Numbered from the stretch's first letter, positions 1-8,076 are shown. The stretch: DNA of 64,000 nt from JABJOR01 sp965603075 (GCA_965603075.1 CBFDBO010000014.1:1-64000); one strand, 5' to 3'. The notes: generated from the letters alone by a model not told the origin. Numbers and translations are program-made.

Positions 1-56
1 ACACTCCATATCTTTCTTAAAGATTATAGTGTTGCGTCGACCGATTGAGGTCACCA

Positions 57-82
57 GGGGTAAAGCGGACATTCTTTACCCC
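57..82. repeat. Hairpin with the GGGGTAAAGCGGA motif
   Basis: Perfect 9-bp arms (GGGGTAAAG / CTTTACCCC) enclose an 8-nt loop. The left part, GGGGTAAAGCGGA at 57-69, recurs as an exact reverse complement at 1124-1136 on the far side of the DnaB-like gene. It could be a terminator-like hairpin, an element end or an operator. There is no T-run after it on either strand, so an intrinsic terminator is unlikely. Confidence 0.5.
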
Positions 83-147
83 ACTCAGAATAGTCTCTTA
101 TTAGCCATAAGCGGAAGTAACTAAAGATTCACATCGTGTGAAAGTTA

Positions 148-858
148 TCAGACAAATATTTGTTCGTGATTTACAAATATTGATTTGTTGAAAAGTCCAA
201 GATCCAGCGGGTTCGGCAATCTTATATTCTCAAGACTGGGTCGGACGTTACCTTCTTGCTCAAATGACCTGTCGATCTGTGAAATGAAAATGATGATACA
301 GTTCGTTTCCTTGGCATATGCCTTAAGGTCTTCGACTTGTTTCTGTAACGGCGGTTTATTTCGTTGCTGATCCAACAACTGCAAATAATCGACCGCGATT
401 AGTGATCCCACTTTTACAATGCCTTGCGTCTTGTTGATGATGTAATCGGATGAAATTTCGTCAGAGCAATCCAGCTTCAACAATGATTGGTGCTGCTCGT
501 AGGCTTCATCTAACTGTGATAACTTCTCAACGGCCTCTTTTTGGGTGTATTCGAGCGAGAAAAAGAAACATACTCTTTCTTCCTTGATGGCCTGCAGTAA
601 CAACTGTAGCGCCATTGTCGTTTTGCCCAGACCGGGCCGCGCGCCGATCAGCATCAAGTCACCTGGAAACAGGTCGTTCAGAACTTCATCCTTTGTTCTT
701 GGCACGAATGCGTTAACCTTGGATTGCAGCAAGCTCCAGGACGCAAAACCTTCTGCCATGGCTATATCGTCCAAGGCTTCAGTCAACGTGATCAGATTGG
801 ATCGCTTCAGCTCTTTGGCTTTTCGTTTCAGAACATGAATAGGTGCAGATAGTTTCAT
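148..858 (-). CDS. DnaB-like replicative helicase ATPase domain protein
   Basis: A 236-aa RecA-fold P-loop ATPase resembling the C-terminal domain of DnaB helicases. The Walker A motif is GARPGLGKTT at about residues 72-81 and the Walker B strand is LIAVDYLQLL at about 153-162. A downstream ISQIDR segment matches the DnaB sensor region. The N-terminal 60 residues do not look like the DnaB N-terminal domain, and the protein is about half the length of DnaB, so it is a stand-alone helicase-core protein and not the chromosomal replicative helicase. It sits alone in a gene-poor stretch with inverted repeats on both sides and a tRNA remnant nearby, which suggests an accessory or mobile origin. The family assignment is good, but the biological role is unknown. 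Confidence 0.75.
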   Translation of the reverse strand: MKLSAPIHVLKRKAKELKRSNLITLTEALDDIAMAEGFASWSLLQSKVNAFVPRTKDEVLNDLFPGDLMLIGARPGLGKTTMALQLLLQAIKEERVCFFFSLEYTQKEAVEKLSQLDEAYEQHQSLLKLDCSDEISSDYIINKTQGIVKVGSLIAVDYLQLLDQQRNKPPLQKQVEDLKAYAKETNCIIIFISQIDRSFEQEGNVRPSLENIRLPNPLDLGLFNKSIFVNHEQIFV

Positions 859-1123
859 GGGAACCTCCGATTGCGGGTCCTCAAAACATTCCCTTCTTCT
901 GTTTTAAACCCAAATCAAAGGTCAAATATCTGTATACAACTCTACACTCAAGTGCTTTCCCATCGAAGGGGGGAGGCGTGAGTTCAACGCCCCTCAAGTT
1001 TACATGATGGAGTTTTAAATTCAAGAATTACATCGCTGCAAGTATCACCTCTTTGGACTTTGGCAAATTACCAAAGTTCCGCTTTGGGTCAACAAGAGAC
1101 CTTTTGGTGGAAACTAATTCACT

Positions 1124-1136
1124 TCCGCTTTACCCC
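1124..1136. repeat. Inverted copy of the 57-69 repeat
   Basis: TCCGCTTTACCCC is the exact reverse complement of positions 57-69. The pair brackets the DnaB-like gene over about 1.08 kb. Related but imperfect copies follow directly (TAGCGGACAT at 1141-1150 and TAAAGCAGAC near 1200). Confidence 0.5.
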
Positions 1137-1424
1137 CTAATAGCGGACATTAGATGCTGGAAATATTATTTTAGGTGAAAGATGTCTGATTAGCCCCCCT
1201 AAAGCAGACGAACAATTGCGTTTTGAACCTTCATATATCCAAAGTATATTGAACGGCAAGGTTGGCTAAGGTTTCGTTATATAGCTGTATATAAAATTGG
1301 ATTGCTGTTTGGGAGTAAAATTATACATTAATTTCAGCGGCAGCTAAACCAAACTCACCTGTTGCTAATCTGTAGCTAGGCAGGATTGAAAATATATGAA
1401 AAAATGCTAATCAATTAAAAAGAT

Positions 1425-1472
1425 TGGTGCACCCGCCTTAAGTCGAACCAGTGACCTCTTCCTTTGGAGGGC
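1425..1472 (-). pseudogene. Decayed 3' half of a tRNA-Arg (attachment-site remnant)
   Basis: Read on the minus strand, these 48 nt run from an anticodon-loop-like GCCCTCCAAAGG through the variable region AGGTCACTGGTTCGA to a 3' end GGGTGCACCA with encoded CCA. This matches the 3' half of alphaproteobacterial tRNA-Arg genes as I know them. The 3' strand of the T-stem is scrambled and no 5' half (D-arm, acceptor strand) is present, so it cannot make a tRNA. A 3' fragment of this length is what tRNA-targeting integrases leave behind as an attachment site. No integrase gene is visible nearby. Confidence 0.6.
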
Positions 1473-1855
1473 TAAATCAATTCTTTACAAGATAACGCTT
1501 CAGAAACGACGTTCCAATCTTGTTTATCGAATCAAGAGCCGGGTCAACATCTACATGGGTTATATCTTTGAGTTGTCCTTATTTGCCCTTGCGTAAAACA
1601 CGGGTATTAGCGCTTCAATTATTCATCTTAAGATCAACAATATTTTTACATATTAGTGAACACGGACACTGTCTCCAATTCAAATTATGAAAAACACTAT
1701 GATAGAATGCTGAGGGTGCGGTCACTTTGCTGTGGGTTACCTCGTGATTTCGCGGCTCATTGTCCGCCAACATCCATAGATGCCCGGCTTTCATCGCTCA
1801 TGAAGTTGCACTTACAGTGCACTTACAGGTCAATCTGTTAAATTAACAAGCCCCC

Positions 1856-1894
1856 TTAAAAAGAGATAACCCCTTGGTTTCCCAAGGGGTTATC
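1856..1894 (-). terminator. Intrinsic terminator of tRNA-Val
   Basis: A 13-bp perfect inverted repeat (GATAACCCCTTGG and its complement, 1865-1894) with a 4-nt loop lies immediately 3' of the tRNA. On the minus strand it is followed by a short T-run (complement of 1856-1862). This is a strong rho-independent terminator. Confidence 0.85.
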
Positions 1895-1895
1895 A

Positions 1896-1970
1896 TGGTG
1901 GGAACGACTGGGATTGAACCAGTGACCCCTGCAATGTCAATGCAGTGCTCTCCCGCTGAGCTACGCTCCC
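1896..1970 (-). tRNA. tRNA-Val (anticodon GAC)
   Basis: The minus strand folds into a full cloverleaf. The acceptor stem is GGGAGCG/CGTTCCC (one G-U pair). The D-arm contains AGCTCAGCGGGAGAGC, and the anticodon arm CTGCA-TTGACAT-TGCAG carries anticodon GAC. The T-arm is CTGGTTCAATCCCAG, the discriminator base is A, and CCA is encoded in the DNA (1896-1898). A terminator follows directly. GAC decodes the GUC and GUU valine codons. Confidence 0.95.
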
Positions 1971-2081
1971 AAATGCGGTGTGTATGATGGCGTTTTACTG
2001 TTTTGTTAGGGGCTTGGCAAGGGGTGTTGTAAAATAAGCGGTTAATTGTTGCAAATGACATTGTTCACAACATCAAGAATT

Positions 2082-2834
2082 CTAGAAACCCGTCCAGCCC
2101 CCTTTTTTGGCGCGGAGTAGTTTGAAGTGGTGAAATCCCATTTCCCCAAGCTCATCAAGATCAAAATCGATCATCCCCAACATTTCTCTGCTCTTTATAT
2201 CTTGAGAACAGCGAAATTCTCCGCCTTTGAATTTATTCATTTCTGAAAATGCCGGATAACAAATTTTCGAGGGGCATGTTAACGCACACCCTCCATTAGC
2301 AAATAATCGAATGCGGTCTTTATCGGGTATTTTTTCCAGAAATTCACGGTCATCAATAGTCGTCATTGGTAACACCACGGTATCATAAATCTCCAGCGCC
2401 TCTTCCAACTTTCGCATATTTTTTATATTTTTGATCACGCTGGCTTCAATCACCATATCAGGAAAATCGGCTCTGATCCATTTTGCCAAATTATCATTGG
2501 TCACAATCACAGAGTTAACGGGTTTGTAGTATTTTTGAATCATGGGCTGATAGCGCTCATATTCCTCTCGATCTGCCATGTGATTGGTGAAAGGAATACG
2601 CAATCCGATCTTTGCGCGATTTAACACTGAAACATCGTAGCTTGATATTTGTGGTTTGATAAATTCCCGCCCCCCATAGAGCGAGCACCTTTCCACAAAC
2701 CCAAAAACGCTATCAATTTGTTCTAAAGGAAGTTCTGAAAAGTTATTGCTGAGAAAATGAAACACGGGTAAATCAAGAGGCTTTCCTCTAGCCGAAATCG
2801 TGAATCTAAAATCTTTTTTGCTATAGTGCGTCAT
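2082..2834 (-). CDS. U32-peptidase-like TIM-barrel protein, function unknown
   Basis: A 250-aa protein with no signal peptide. The centre alternates hydrophobic strands (SVIVTND, YDTVVLPMTT) in a way that suggests a TIM barrel. The C-terminal third has a cysteine group, NGGCALTCPSKICYPAF plus a later FRCS, reminiscent of the four iron-sulfur cysteines in U32 proteins such as UbiU, UbiV and RlhA. U32-family membership is an inference from this arrangement and not a firm identification. It is transcribed alone, divergent from the N-formylglutamate amidohydrolase gene. The start at 2834 is the only reasonable ATG. If the cysteines bind [4Fe-4S], a redox or RNA/quinone-hydroxylation-type role is possible. 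Confidence 0.45.
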   Translation of the reverse strand: MTHYSKKDFRFTISARGKPLDLPVFHFLSNNFSELPLEQIDSVFGFVERCSLYGGREFIKPQISSYDVSVLNRAKIGLRIPFTNHMADREEYERYQPMIQKYYKPVNSVIVTNDNLAKWIRADFPDMVIEASVIKNIKNMRKLEEALEIYDTVVLPMTTIDDREFLEKIPDKDRIRLFANGGCALTCPSKICYPAFSEMNKFKGGEFRCSQDIKSREMLGMIDFDLDELGEMGFHHFKLLRAKKGGWTGF

Positions 2835-3054
2835 ATTTAGCGTCCCCAGAGTTCAATGATTTTCCCCGCAACCCCGTACTGAATTTTAACATAGTCATGG
2901 CCCTTTTAACACCCGAATATGCCAACATTTAGAGCTTGGTTTCATAAAATTTTCGAGAAATTTTATTTTGGTTAAGAAAATTAGTGGTATGAACCTGATC
3001 TTGTAATCCGTCTTTAAATTGGACTTGTTGAAACTTAAAACTATATAGTAACCC

Positions 3055-3930
3055 ATGAACGATTTTACGGCACAATCGGCGATTACAATTATCGCCCCAA
3101 AACAGCAAACAACGCCTGTGGTTTTTTTAAGTCCCCACAGCGGTCGGGTATATCCGTCTGATTTCTTGATGCAATCTCGCCTTGACCCGCTGGCTCTGCG
3201 CTCTTCTGAGGATGCCTATGTCGATGAATTATTCTCCGGCGTTAGCGCCTTGGGCGCACCGTTGCTGCAAGCTAACTTTCCGAGGGTTTATTTAGACGCG
3301 AACCGCGAACCGCTAGAGCTTGATCCGACCATGTTTAATGACGCCCTTCCGAAAGAGGCCCTGACAAATTCCCCTCGGGTTCAAGCCGGGATAGGCACCA
3401 TTGCCCGTGTCGTAAACAACAACCAAAAAATCTATAAATATCTGCTGCCCTATAGCGAGGCCGAGAAACGGTTAAAAACCTGTTACGTCCCCTATCATAA
3501 GGCCGTAAAAAAATTAATCGATCAGACCATGGATACGTTTGGAACGTGTTTGTTAATCGATTGCCATTCCATGCCATCCCCAAAAACCATAGCCAAATCC
3601 AGCGCCTTTAGTAAACAGGCAGAAATTGTTTTGGGAGATCGTTGGGGGGCATCGTGTGAGAGCGCCACCGTGGCAATTGCGGAGCGTACCATGCTCAGCC
3701 TTGGCTATAGTGTTCGTACAAACACGCCCTACGCAGGCGGTTTTACGACCCAACATTATGGTCAACCAAGTTCCGGTGTTCAGGCTCTTCAAGTTGAAAT
3801 AGACCGCAGCCTTTATATGGACGAGCGCTCTCTTTCTAAGTTGCCCGTGTTTGATAGCGTCCGCGAACGCTTGACCCGATTTGCCGAGGCCCTTTGCACC
3901 ACCCGAATTGAGAGCCTTGCCGCACAATGA
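3055..3930 (+). CDS. N-formylglutamate amidohydrolase family protein
   Basis: A 291-aa cytosolic zinc hydrolase of the N-formylglutamate amidohydrolase (FGase/HutG-like) family, which cleaves N-formyl-L-glutamate to formate and glutamate. Recognisable segments are VVFLSPHSGRVYP near the N-terminus (metal-binding His), VDELF, PRVYLDANREP, LLIDCHSMPSP (second metal site) and the C-terminal VEIDRSLYM. Length and motif order fit the family. No hut genes are adjacent, so the true substrate may be another N-acyl amino acid. Its stop overlaps the start of the next gene by 4 nt (ATGA), indicating translational coupling. Confidence 0.85.
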   Translation: MNDFTAQSAITIIAPKQQTTPVVFLSPHSGRVYPSDFLMQSRLDPLALRSSEDAYVDELFSGVSALGAPLLQANFPRVYLDANREPLELDPTMFNDALPKEALTNSPRVQAGIGTIARVVNNNQKIYKYLLPYSEAEKRLKTCYVPYHKAVKKLIDQTMDTFGTCLLIDCHSMPSPKTIAKSSAFSKQAEIVLGDRWGASCESATVAIAERTMLSLGYSVRTNTPYAGGFTTQHYGQPSSGVQALQVEIDRSLYMDERSLSKLPVFDSVRERLTRFAEALCTTRIESLAAQ

Positions 3931-4445
3931 GCGAAACTATCGATTTTATTATACGAGACGCCGTTGAGCGTGACATTCCTGGCATTACGGACATATACGC
4001 CCATCATGTATTACACGGCCTAGCGAGTTTTGAAGAAGTCCCCCCAACCGAACAAGAAATGACAGAACGCCTTAAGGCACTTAGAGAAAAAGACTATCCC
4101 TATTTTGTCGCCATAAATTCAAATGAAGAAATTGTTGGGTACGCTTATGCGGGTGCTTACCGGGCGCGTCCAGCTTATCGCAACTCGGTAGAGAATTCTG
4201 TCTATGTGGCCTTTGATAAATCAGGATTGGGGATCGGCAGCGATTTATTACAAGCCACCATCGATGCCTGTATTTCCCGACAATTCAGATTGATGATCGC
4301 CGTCATCGGGGATTCAGATAATAATGCCTCTATCGCGCTTCATAAACGCCATGGTTTTACCCTTGTAGGGGTTTTAAAAGATGTCGGTTTCAAGCATAAT
4401 CGATGGGTCGATAGCGTTTATATGCAACGAATGTTAACCATTTAA
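3927..4445 (+). CDS. GNAT acetyltransferase, phosphinothricin/methionine-sulfone type
   Basis: A 172-aa GNAT-fold N-acetyltransferase of the Pat/MnaT group, which acetylates methionine derivatives and phosphinothricin-like amino acids with acetyl-CoA. Typical family signatures are IYAHHVLHGLASFEE, VGYAYAGAYRARPAYRNSVE, the acetyl-CoA loop GLGIGSDLLQ, and NNASIALHKRHGF followed by VGVLKDVGFKHNRW. It begins inside the stop codon of the amidohydrolase gene (ATGA), so the two are made together. The partner deformylates an N-acyl amino acid while this enzyme adds an acyl group. Substrate specificity within the family cannot be read from sequence. Confidence 0.85.
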   Translation: MSETIDFIIRDAVERDIPGITDIYAHHVLHGLASFEEVPPTEQEMTERLKALREKDYPYFVAINSNEEIVGYAYAGAYRARPAYRNSVENSVYVAFDKSGLGIGSDLLQATIDACISRQFRLMIAVIGDSDNNASIALHKRHGFTLVGVLKDVGFKHNRWVDSVYMQRMLTI

Positions 4446-4499
4446 TAACCATAAATTGTTATTTTTGCCTATTACAATATAAAACCTTTTGGACTTATC

Positions 4500-5537
4500 A
4501 TGCGGCATGTAATCTTTGCACCTTCATTCCTAGTGGGATTATTTGCACCCGTTCTCTTGGTTGTTGCATTGCTTATCCTAAGTGCAAGCAATGCAAATGC
4601 TAATGAAGCCAGTGAAGTCAATGAAGCCAGCGACTTTAATAATTCATGGAATTTATGTGCCCAAGCAACACAAACTGTAGAGAGCAGGAATAAGCTGCCA
4701 CACAAGATTTTGCTTTCCATTTCCCTCGCTGAATCCGGTCGTCGTGATGATTTAAATAAAAGCGTTGTGGCGTGGCCGTGGACGGTCACCTCTGGTTCGC
4801 GTGAATGGTATTTGGACAGCAAGGAACTTGCCATCGAACAGACCCGCACCTTATTACGAACGGGGATACGTAATATTGATGTTGGTTGCATGCAAATTAA
4901 TTTACGGTATCACGGCAAGAAATTTAAAAATATTTACGAAATTTTTGATCCCCTTAAAAATGTCAGCTACGCCGCTGAATACCTTAAAAAAATGCGTAAA
5001 AACACACCCGACTGGATGACGGCGGTGGGGAACTATCATTCTACCACGCCGGAGTTTCACAATCGATATCGTCTGCGCGTAGCCGAAATTTGGGAGAACC
5101 AACGCGGCACAAACCGCAGCAGCACACCATATAACGTGACCAACTTAGGCGCTGTATCAGGTACGGTTCCCATCGATCATTCTCGCACCAACCAGCTCAA
5201 CAATGCTTTTAAAAACCGCGTTAGCATTACCGACTCTGTTGGTGGCGAAGGCGGGATCGGAAGCGTGGGTGGTGACACTTGGAAGAGCACCTATATGCAA
5301 GCCATCAGCACGGGTGAGTCTTATTTATTACAAGCCCAAATCAACCGCATCCGTAAGTCCGCCAGTGAAACGGTTCGTATAAATACCTTACTTGAAGAAG
5401 AGAGAAACCAGACAGCTCTAAAACACAAGAATGATCTAAACAATTGGCGGACGCTCTATAATATCACCTTGAACGCCCCCCCCTCAGAAACACACGTCGA
5501 GACATCTACCGAAACGCCCTTCATCATCCCTGAATGA
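4500..5537 (+). CDS. Lytic transglycosylase-like periplasmic protein
   Basis: A 345-aa exported protein. Residues 1-35 form a long signal peptide (basic start, hydrophobic core, cleavage near SNANANEA). Residues about 60-200 form an SLT-type lysozyme fold: the presumed catalytic Glu is in SISLAESGR, followed by VGCMQINLRYHG, the substrate-groove segment YAAEYLKKM, and AVGNYHS. Such enzymes cut peptidoglycan to 1,6-anhydromuropeptides. The C-terminal 130 residues are low-complexity and coiled and match no family I know. A short in-frame duplication (NEAS twice) sits just after the signal peptide. The gene stands alone and converges on the GST gene. Confidence 0.8.
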   Translation: MRHVIFAPSFLVGLFAPVLLVVALLILSASNANANEASEVNEASDFNNSWNLCAQATQTVESRNKLPHKILLSISLAESGRRDDLNKSVVAWPWTVTSGSREWYLDSKELAIEQTRTLLRTGIRNIDVGCMQINLRYHGKKFKNIYEIFDPLKNVSYAAEYLKKMRKNTPDWMTAVGNYHSTTPEFHNRYRLRVAEIWENQRGTNRSSTPYNVTNLGAVSGTVPIDHSRTNQLNNAFKNRVSITDSVGGEGGIGSVGGDTWKSTYMQAISTGESYLLQAQINRIRKSASETVRINTLLEEERNQTALKHKNDLNNWRTLYNITLNAPPSETHVETSTETPFIIPE

Positions 5538-5554
5538 TCAACCTCGATCATTGG

Positions 5555-6154
5555 TTAAAACGGTTCAAACCGCGGCAATGATTGAACCCGCTCGATCCAG
5601 CTATTGATTGCCGGATAATCATCAAGTGATATACCGCCATCTGGTGCCACGTGGGTATAGGCAAATAGGGCAATATCGGCAATGCTGGCGTTACCGCCTG
5701 CGAACCAATCAACCGTGCTCAAATGGTGTTCCATAACCGCAAGAGCCGCGTGCCCGCCTTTTTGTTTTGCGCGTAATTCATCGCCCCGCCTTGGATCATC
5801 CTGTGCGGTGTGGCGCATGATGAAACGCGATACAGCCACCGTTGGTTCATGATTATATTGCTCAAAGAACATCCATTGCAAAATCTGGGCATGGTGCAAA
5901 CGGTCAGTTGAAAGATACGCCGAACCATCAGCCAGATAATGCAAAATAGCATCTGATTCTGCCAAATATGTTTCATCATCCAAACCCAACAAAGGGATAC
6001 GCCCATTGGGGTTCATGGCCAGATATTCTGGGGTCCGCGTCTCGCCCTTCGTAATATCTTTTTCAATTAACTCATAGGGCTGATCCAATAAGGCCATTAT
6101 CAGACGAATTTTATAGCCATTACACGAGTCCAAATAATCATAGAGTTTAAACAT
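5555..6154 (-). CDS. Glutathione S-transferase
   Basis: A 199-aa protein with the GST layout. The N-terminal thioredoxin-like domain (FKLYDYLDSCNGYKIRLIMALL, then PNGRIPLLGLDD and the glutathione-binding LAESDAILHYLA) is followed by an all-helical C-terminal domain ending at ERVQSLPRF. It catalyses glutathione conjugation or related thiol chemistry in the cytosol. The subclass is not clear. Its start codon directly abuts the stop of the upstream CaiB/BaiF gene, so the two form an operon and its substrate may be linked to that CoA pathway. Confidence 0.88.
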   Translation of the reverse strand: MFKLYDYLDSCNGYKIRLIMALLDQPYELIEKDITKGETRTPEYLAMNPNGRIPLLGLDDETYLAESDAILHYLADGSAYLSTDRLHHAQILQWMFFEQYNHEPTVAVSRFIMRHTAQDDPRRGDELRAKQKGGHAALAVMEHHLSTVDWFAGGNASIADIALFAYTHVAPDGGISLDDYPAINSWIERVQSLPRFEPF

Positions 6155-7399
6155 TTAAATTACCCCTTTATCTTTTAAGCTTTGAATCTCTTTGGCATGA
6201 AGCCCCAAGAGCGTTTGCAATAGGTCTTTCGTATCCGCGCCCAATGTGGGGCCTAGGCTTGTGACTTGACCGGGGGTTTTGGATAGTTTCGGAAACACAT
6301 TGGGGATCACGATTTCACCCAATTCAGGGTGATCAAAATGTAATAAATTCTCACGTGCGGCAAATTGCGGATCCTCAAATATATCGGCGATGGTATTAAG
6401 TGGGCCCGCGGGGACTTCGTGGACCAGACACCGCGCCATGATTTCATCCCGGCTGAGGGAGCCGCTCCACGCGGCGACCAGTCTGTTGACACTTTCGCAA
6501 GCGGCCAGTCGTTTCCGTAAATCCCCGAATTCCTCTGGCGACGCCAGTTCTGGTTTTTCCATGGCATCCGCAAGGCGTGCGAACATCTTGTCCGTGGTGC
6601 AAGCAATCGCGATCCACTTGTCATCTTTGGTGGGGAAATGACCGTGGGGACACGCATTTCTGGTGCCGCTGCCTTCCGGGCCACGGACCAACCCTTCGCG
6701 GGCAAAAGCCGGGGCCAATTCATCCAGTGCTCGAAAGACTGACTCGTAAAGCCCGATATCGATCACCTGTCCGTGACCGGTTTGATCGCGGTGGCGTAAA
6801 GCGATTAACACCCCAATCGCCCCATACAGCCCAGAAATATAATCCCCCAACGATGTAGATCCCGGTGTTACGGGCGTGCCGCCCGGCTCCCCCGCAAGAG
6901 CGGTTAATCCACCTACGGCGTGTCCGATGCGGGCAAACCCCGGACGATCGCGATAAGGTCCCGTCTGCCCATAGCCAGAAACACACATCATCACCAGTGC
7001 CGGATTAATGGCTTTTAACACCTCCCAGCCCAACCCCCATTTTTTCATGGTGCCGGGGCGAAAGTTCTCGCATACCACATCGGCGTCTGCGACCAATTTT
7101 TTGAATATTTCGACGCCCTCTGGTGTTTTTAAATTCAGCGTCAGGGATTTTTTATTTCTCGCTTCAGATAACCACATCAGCGTGCTATCGGTTTGTTCCG
7201 TCGGGGTACCAAAAGCACGCAGCGGATCACCCGTTTCTGGCGCCTCAATTTTTATGACCTCGGCCCCAAATTCACCCATGATGGACGCGCAATAGGGGGC
7301 GGCAATAAATGTCGCCACATCCAACACACGAACCCCCTGCAGGGGCAGAGCATCCGTTGTCTTTTGCGACAGGTTTTCGGGTTGAGGCATATCATCCAT
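6155..7399 (-). CDS. CaiB/BaiF family (family III) CoA-transferase
   Basis: A 414-aa family III CoA-transferase, the group of formyl-CoA transferase and CaiB, which moves CoA between carboxylic acids. Visible features are GVRVLDVATFIAAPYCASIMGEFGAEVIKIE near the start, RNKKSLTLNLKTPEG, the catalytic Asp in SLGDYISGLYGA (around residue 185) and VPAGPLNTIADIFEDPQF. It heads a two-gene operon with the GST. A carnitine-type role is possible given the CaiD-like operon about 29 kb away, but the distance makes that speculative. A second ATG three codons in is an alternative start. Confidence 0.88.
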   Translation of the reverse strand: MDDMPQPENLSQKTTDALPLQGVRVLDVATFIAAPYCASIMGEFGAEVIKIEAPETGDPLRAFGTPTEQTDSTLMWLSEARNKKSLTLNLKTPEGVEIFKKLVADADVVCENFRPGTMKKWGLGWEVLKAINPALVMMCVSGYGQTGPYRDRPGFARIGHAVGGLTALAGEPGGTPVTPGSTSLGDYISGLYGAIGVLIALRHRDQTGHGQVIDIGLYESVFRALDELAPAFAREGLVRGPEGSGTRNACPHGHFPTKDDKWIAIACTTDKMFARLADAMEKPELASPEEFGDLRKRLAACESVNRLVAAWSGSLSRDEIMARCLVHEVPAGPLNTIADIFEDPQFAARENLLHFDHPELGEIVIPNVFPKLSKTPGQVTSLGPTLGADTKDLLQTLLGLHAKEIQSLKDKGVI

Positions 7400-7627
7400 A
7401 TTACAATTATTATCCCTGATTAGTGTTCCTCATTATTACCTCTGATCGCCCGACAAAACAACGATACAGAATTGGCCTTTTAAGCCCTGCTGTAAATGCA
7501 TGGCTGGCATTCGGTAATGGCGTTAGCGAAAAAATACAAACAGGCGTAGAACCCTTCTTAACAGCGGGCAATTGGTGCGAACAACTGTCCAGCTAACCCC
7601 TATAATTTATATATCAGGATTTATACG

Positions 7628-7795
7628 ATGAAATTTTTTAATCTCTTCAAATTGTTCCAACACTCGTTTTCCGGTTCCGTCAATGATCTCTCAAAAGTTG
7701 ACCCTCGCATCCTAAAAGACATGGGTATTTCAGCACCTTATGCGACCGCATTCTCTCTGCGCGCCCCATTCGATGTTGGAAACCACCGAGTATAA
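7628..7795 (+). CDS. DUF1127-like micro-protein, copy 1
   Basis: A 55-aa small protein: an amphipathic start (MKFFNLFKLFQ), then DLSKVDPRILKDMGISAPYA and a C-terminal AFSLRAPFDVG. It aligns without gaps to the neighbouring 50-aa protein at 7861 over LD-x-LR-DLGI-APYA and the final RSPF/RAPF, so the two are paralogues. The L-x-x-(L/V)D-x3-L-(R/K)D-(L/M)GI core resembles DUF1127 proteins, some of which act on RNA in alphaproteobacteria. The conserved amino-acid pattern in two copies argues that both are translated. The stop codon is the first of three tandem TAA units. Confidence 0.6.
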   Translation: MKFFNLFKLFQHSFSGSVNDLSKVDPRILKDMGISAPYATAFSLRAPFDVGNHRV

Positions 7796-7815
7796 CCGGG
7801 TTTAACCGGGTTTAA
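7793..7815 (+). repeat. Ten-bp tandem repeat on a stop codon
   Basis: TAACCGGGTT occurs at 7793-7802 and again at 7803-7812, followed by a third TAA at 7813-7815. The first TAA is the stop of the micro-protein gene. The 10-bp period places TAA in all three frames. Confidence 0.7.
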
Positions 7816-7860
7816 TTGCCTCTCGCGCCTCTCTCAGTTTTGCCATAAGGAATAGACACC

Positions 7861-8013
7861 ATGATACTTTCAAAAATCTTCAATTTTTTCAAAACATCAG
7901 CCCCTCTTACGTCTTTGGACGCTGGTCTTCGTCGTGATCTTGGAATTGCAGCTCCCTATGCAAATTCATACGCGCTGCGTTCTCCTTTCAAAGGTGGCAA
8001 CGGACATTACTAA
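7861..8013 (+). CDS. DUF1127-like micro-protein, copy 2
   Basis: A 50-aa small protein (MILSKIFNFFKTS..., then SLDAGLRRDLGIAAPYA, ending RSPFKGGNGHY). It is preceded by AAGGA about 8 nt upstream of the ATG, a reasonable ribosome binding site. It is a paralogue of the 55-aa protein 65 nt upstream, sharing an aromatic/basic amphipathic N-terminus and the DUF1127-like core. A strong terminator follows at 8077, so the pair forms a short bicistronic transcript. Function is unknown. Small DUF1127 proteins are often stress- or growth-phase-regulated. Confidence 0.65.
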   Translation: MILSKIFNFFKTSAPLTSLDAGLRRDLGIAAPYANSYALRSPFKGGNGHY

Positions 8014-8076
8014 GTCCTCTGCTAGACCCACAGCAATGGGTTCGTAAAGCTAGCGATCTGATCAAGACAAGTTTTG

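Larger units (their letters stand above)
859..1895. other. Gene-poor accessory stretch
   Basis: About 1 kb without a convincing gene. It contains copies of an AAGCGGAC-type motif (1124-1150 and near 1200), a decayed tRNA-Arg 3' half (1425-1472) and the terminator of the downstream tRNA-Val. Open frames here are short, have no recognisable protein features and lack ribosome binding sites. Confidence 0.6.

Noticed and set aside
1656..1841. 61-codon open frame on the plus strand in the gene-poor region
   Set aside because: No ribosome binding site, no recognisable sequence, high Cys/Arg/Ser content typical of non-coding translation.
1843..2061. 72-codon open frame on the minus strand
   Set aside because: It runs straight through the tRNA-Val gene and its terminator.
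3335..4007. Long minus-strand frames opposite the N-formylglutamate amidohydrolase gene
   Set aside because: They are shadows of a clearly conserved plus-strand gene.
6155..7399. Assigning this CoA-transferase as CaiB of the carnitine operon
   Set aside because: It is about 29 kb away, in an operon with a GST, and family III transferases have many substrates.
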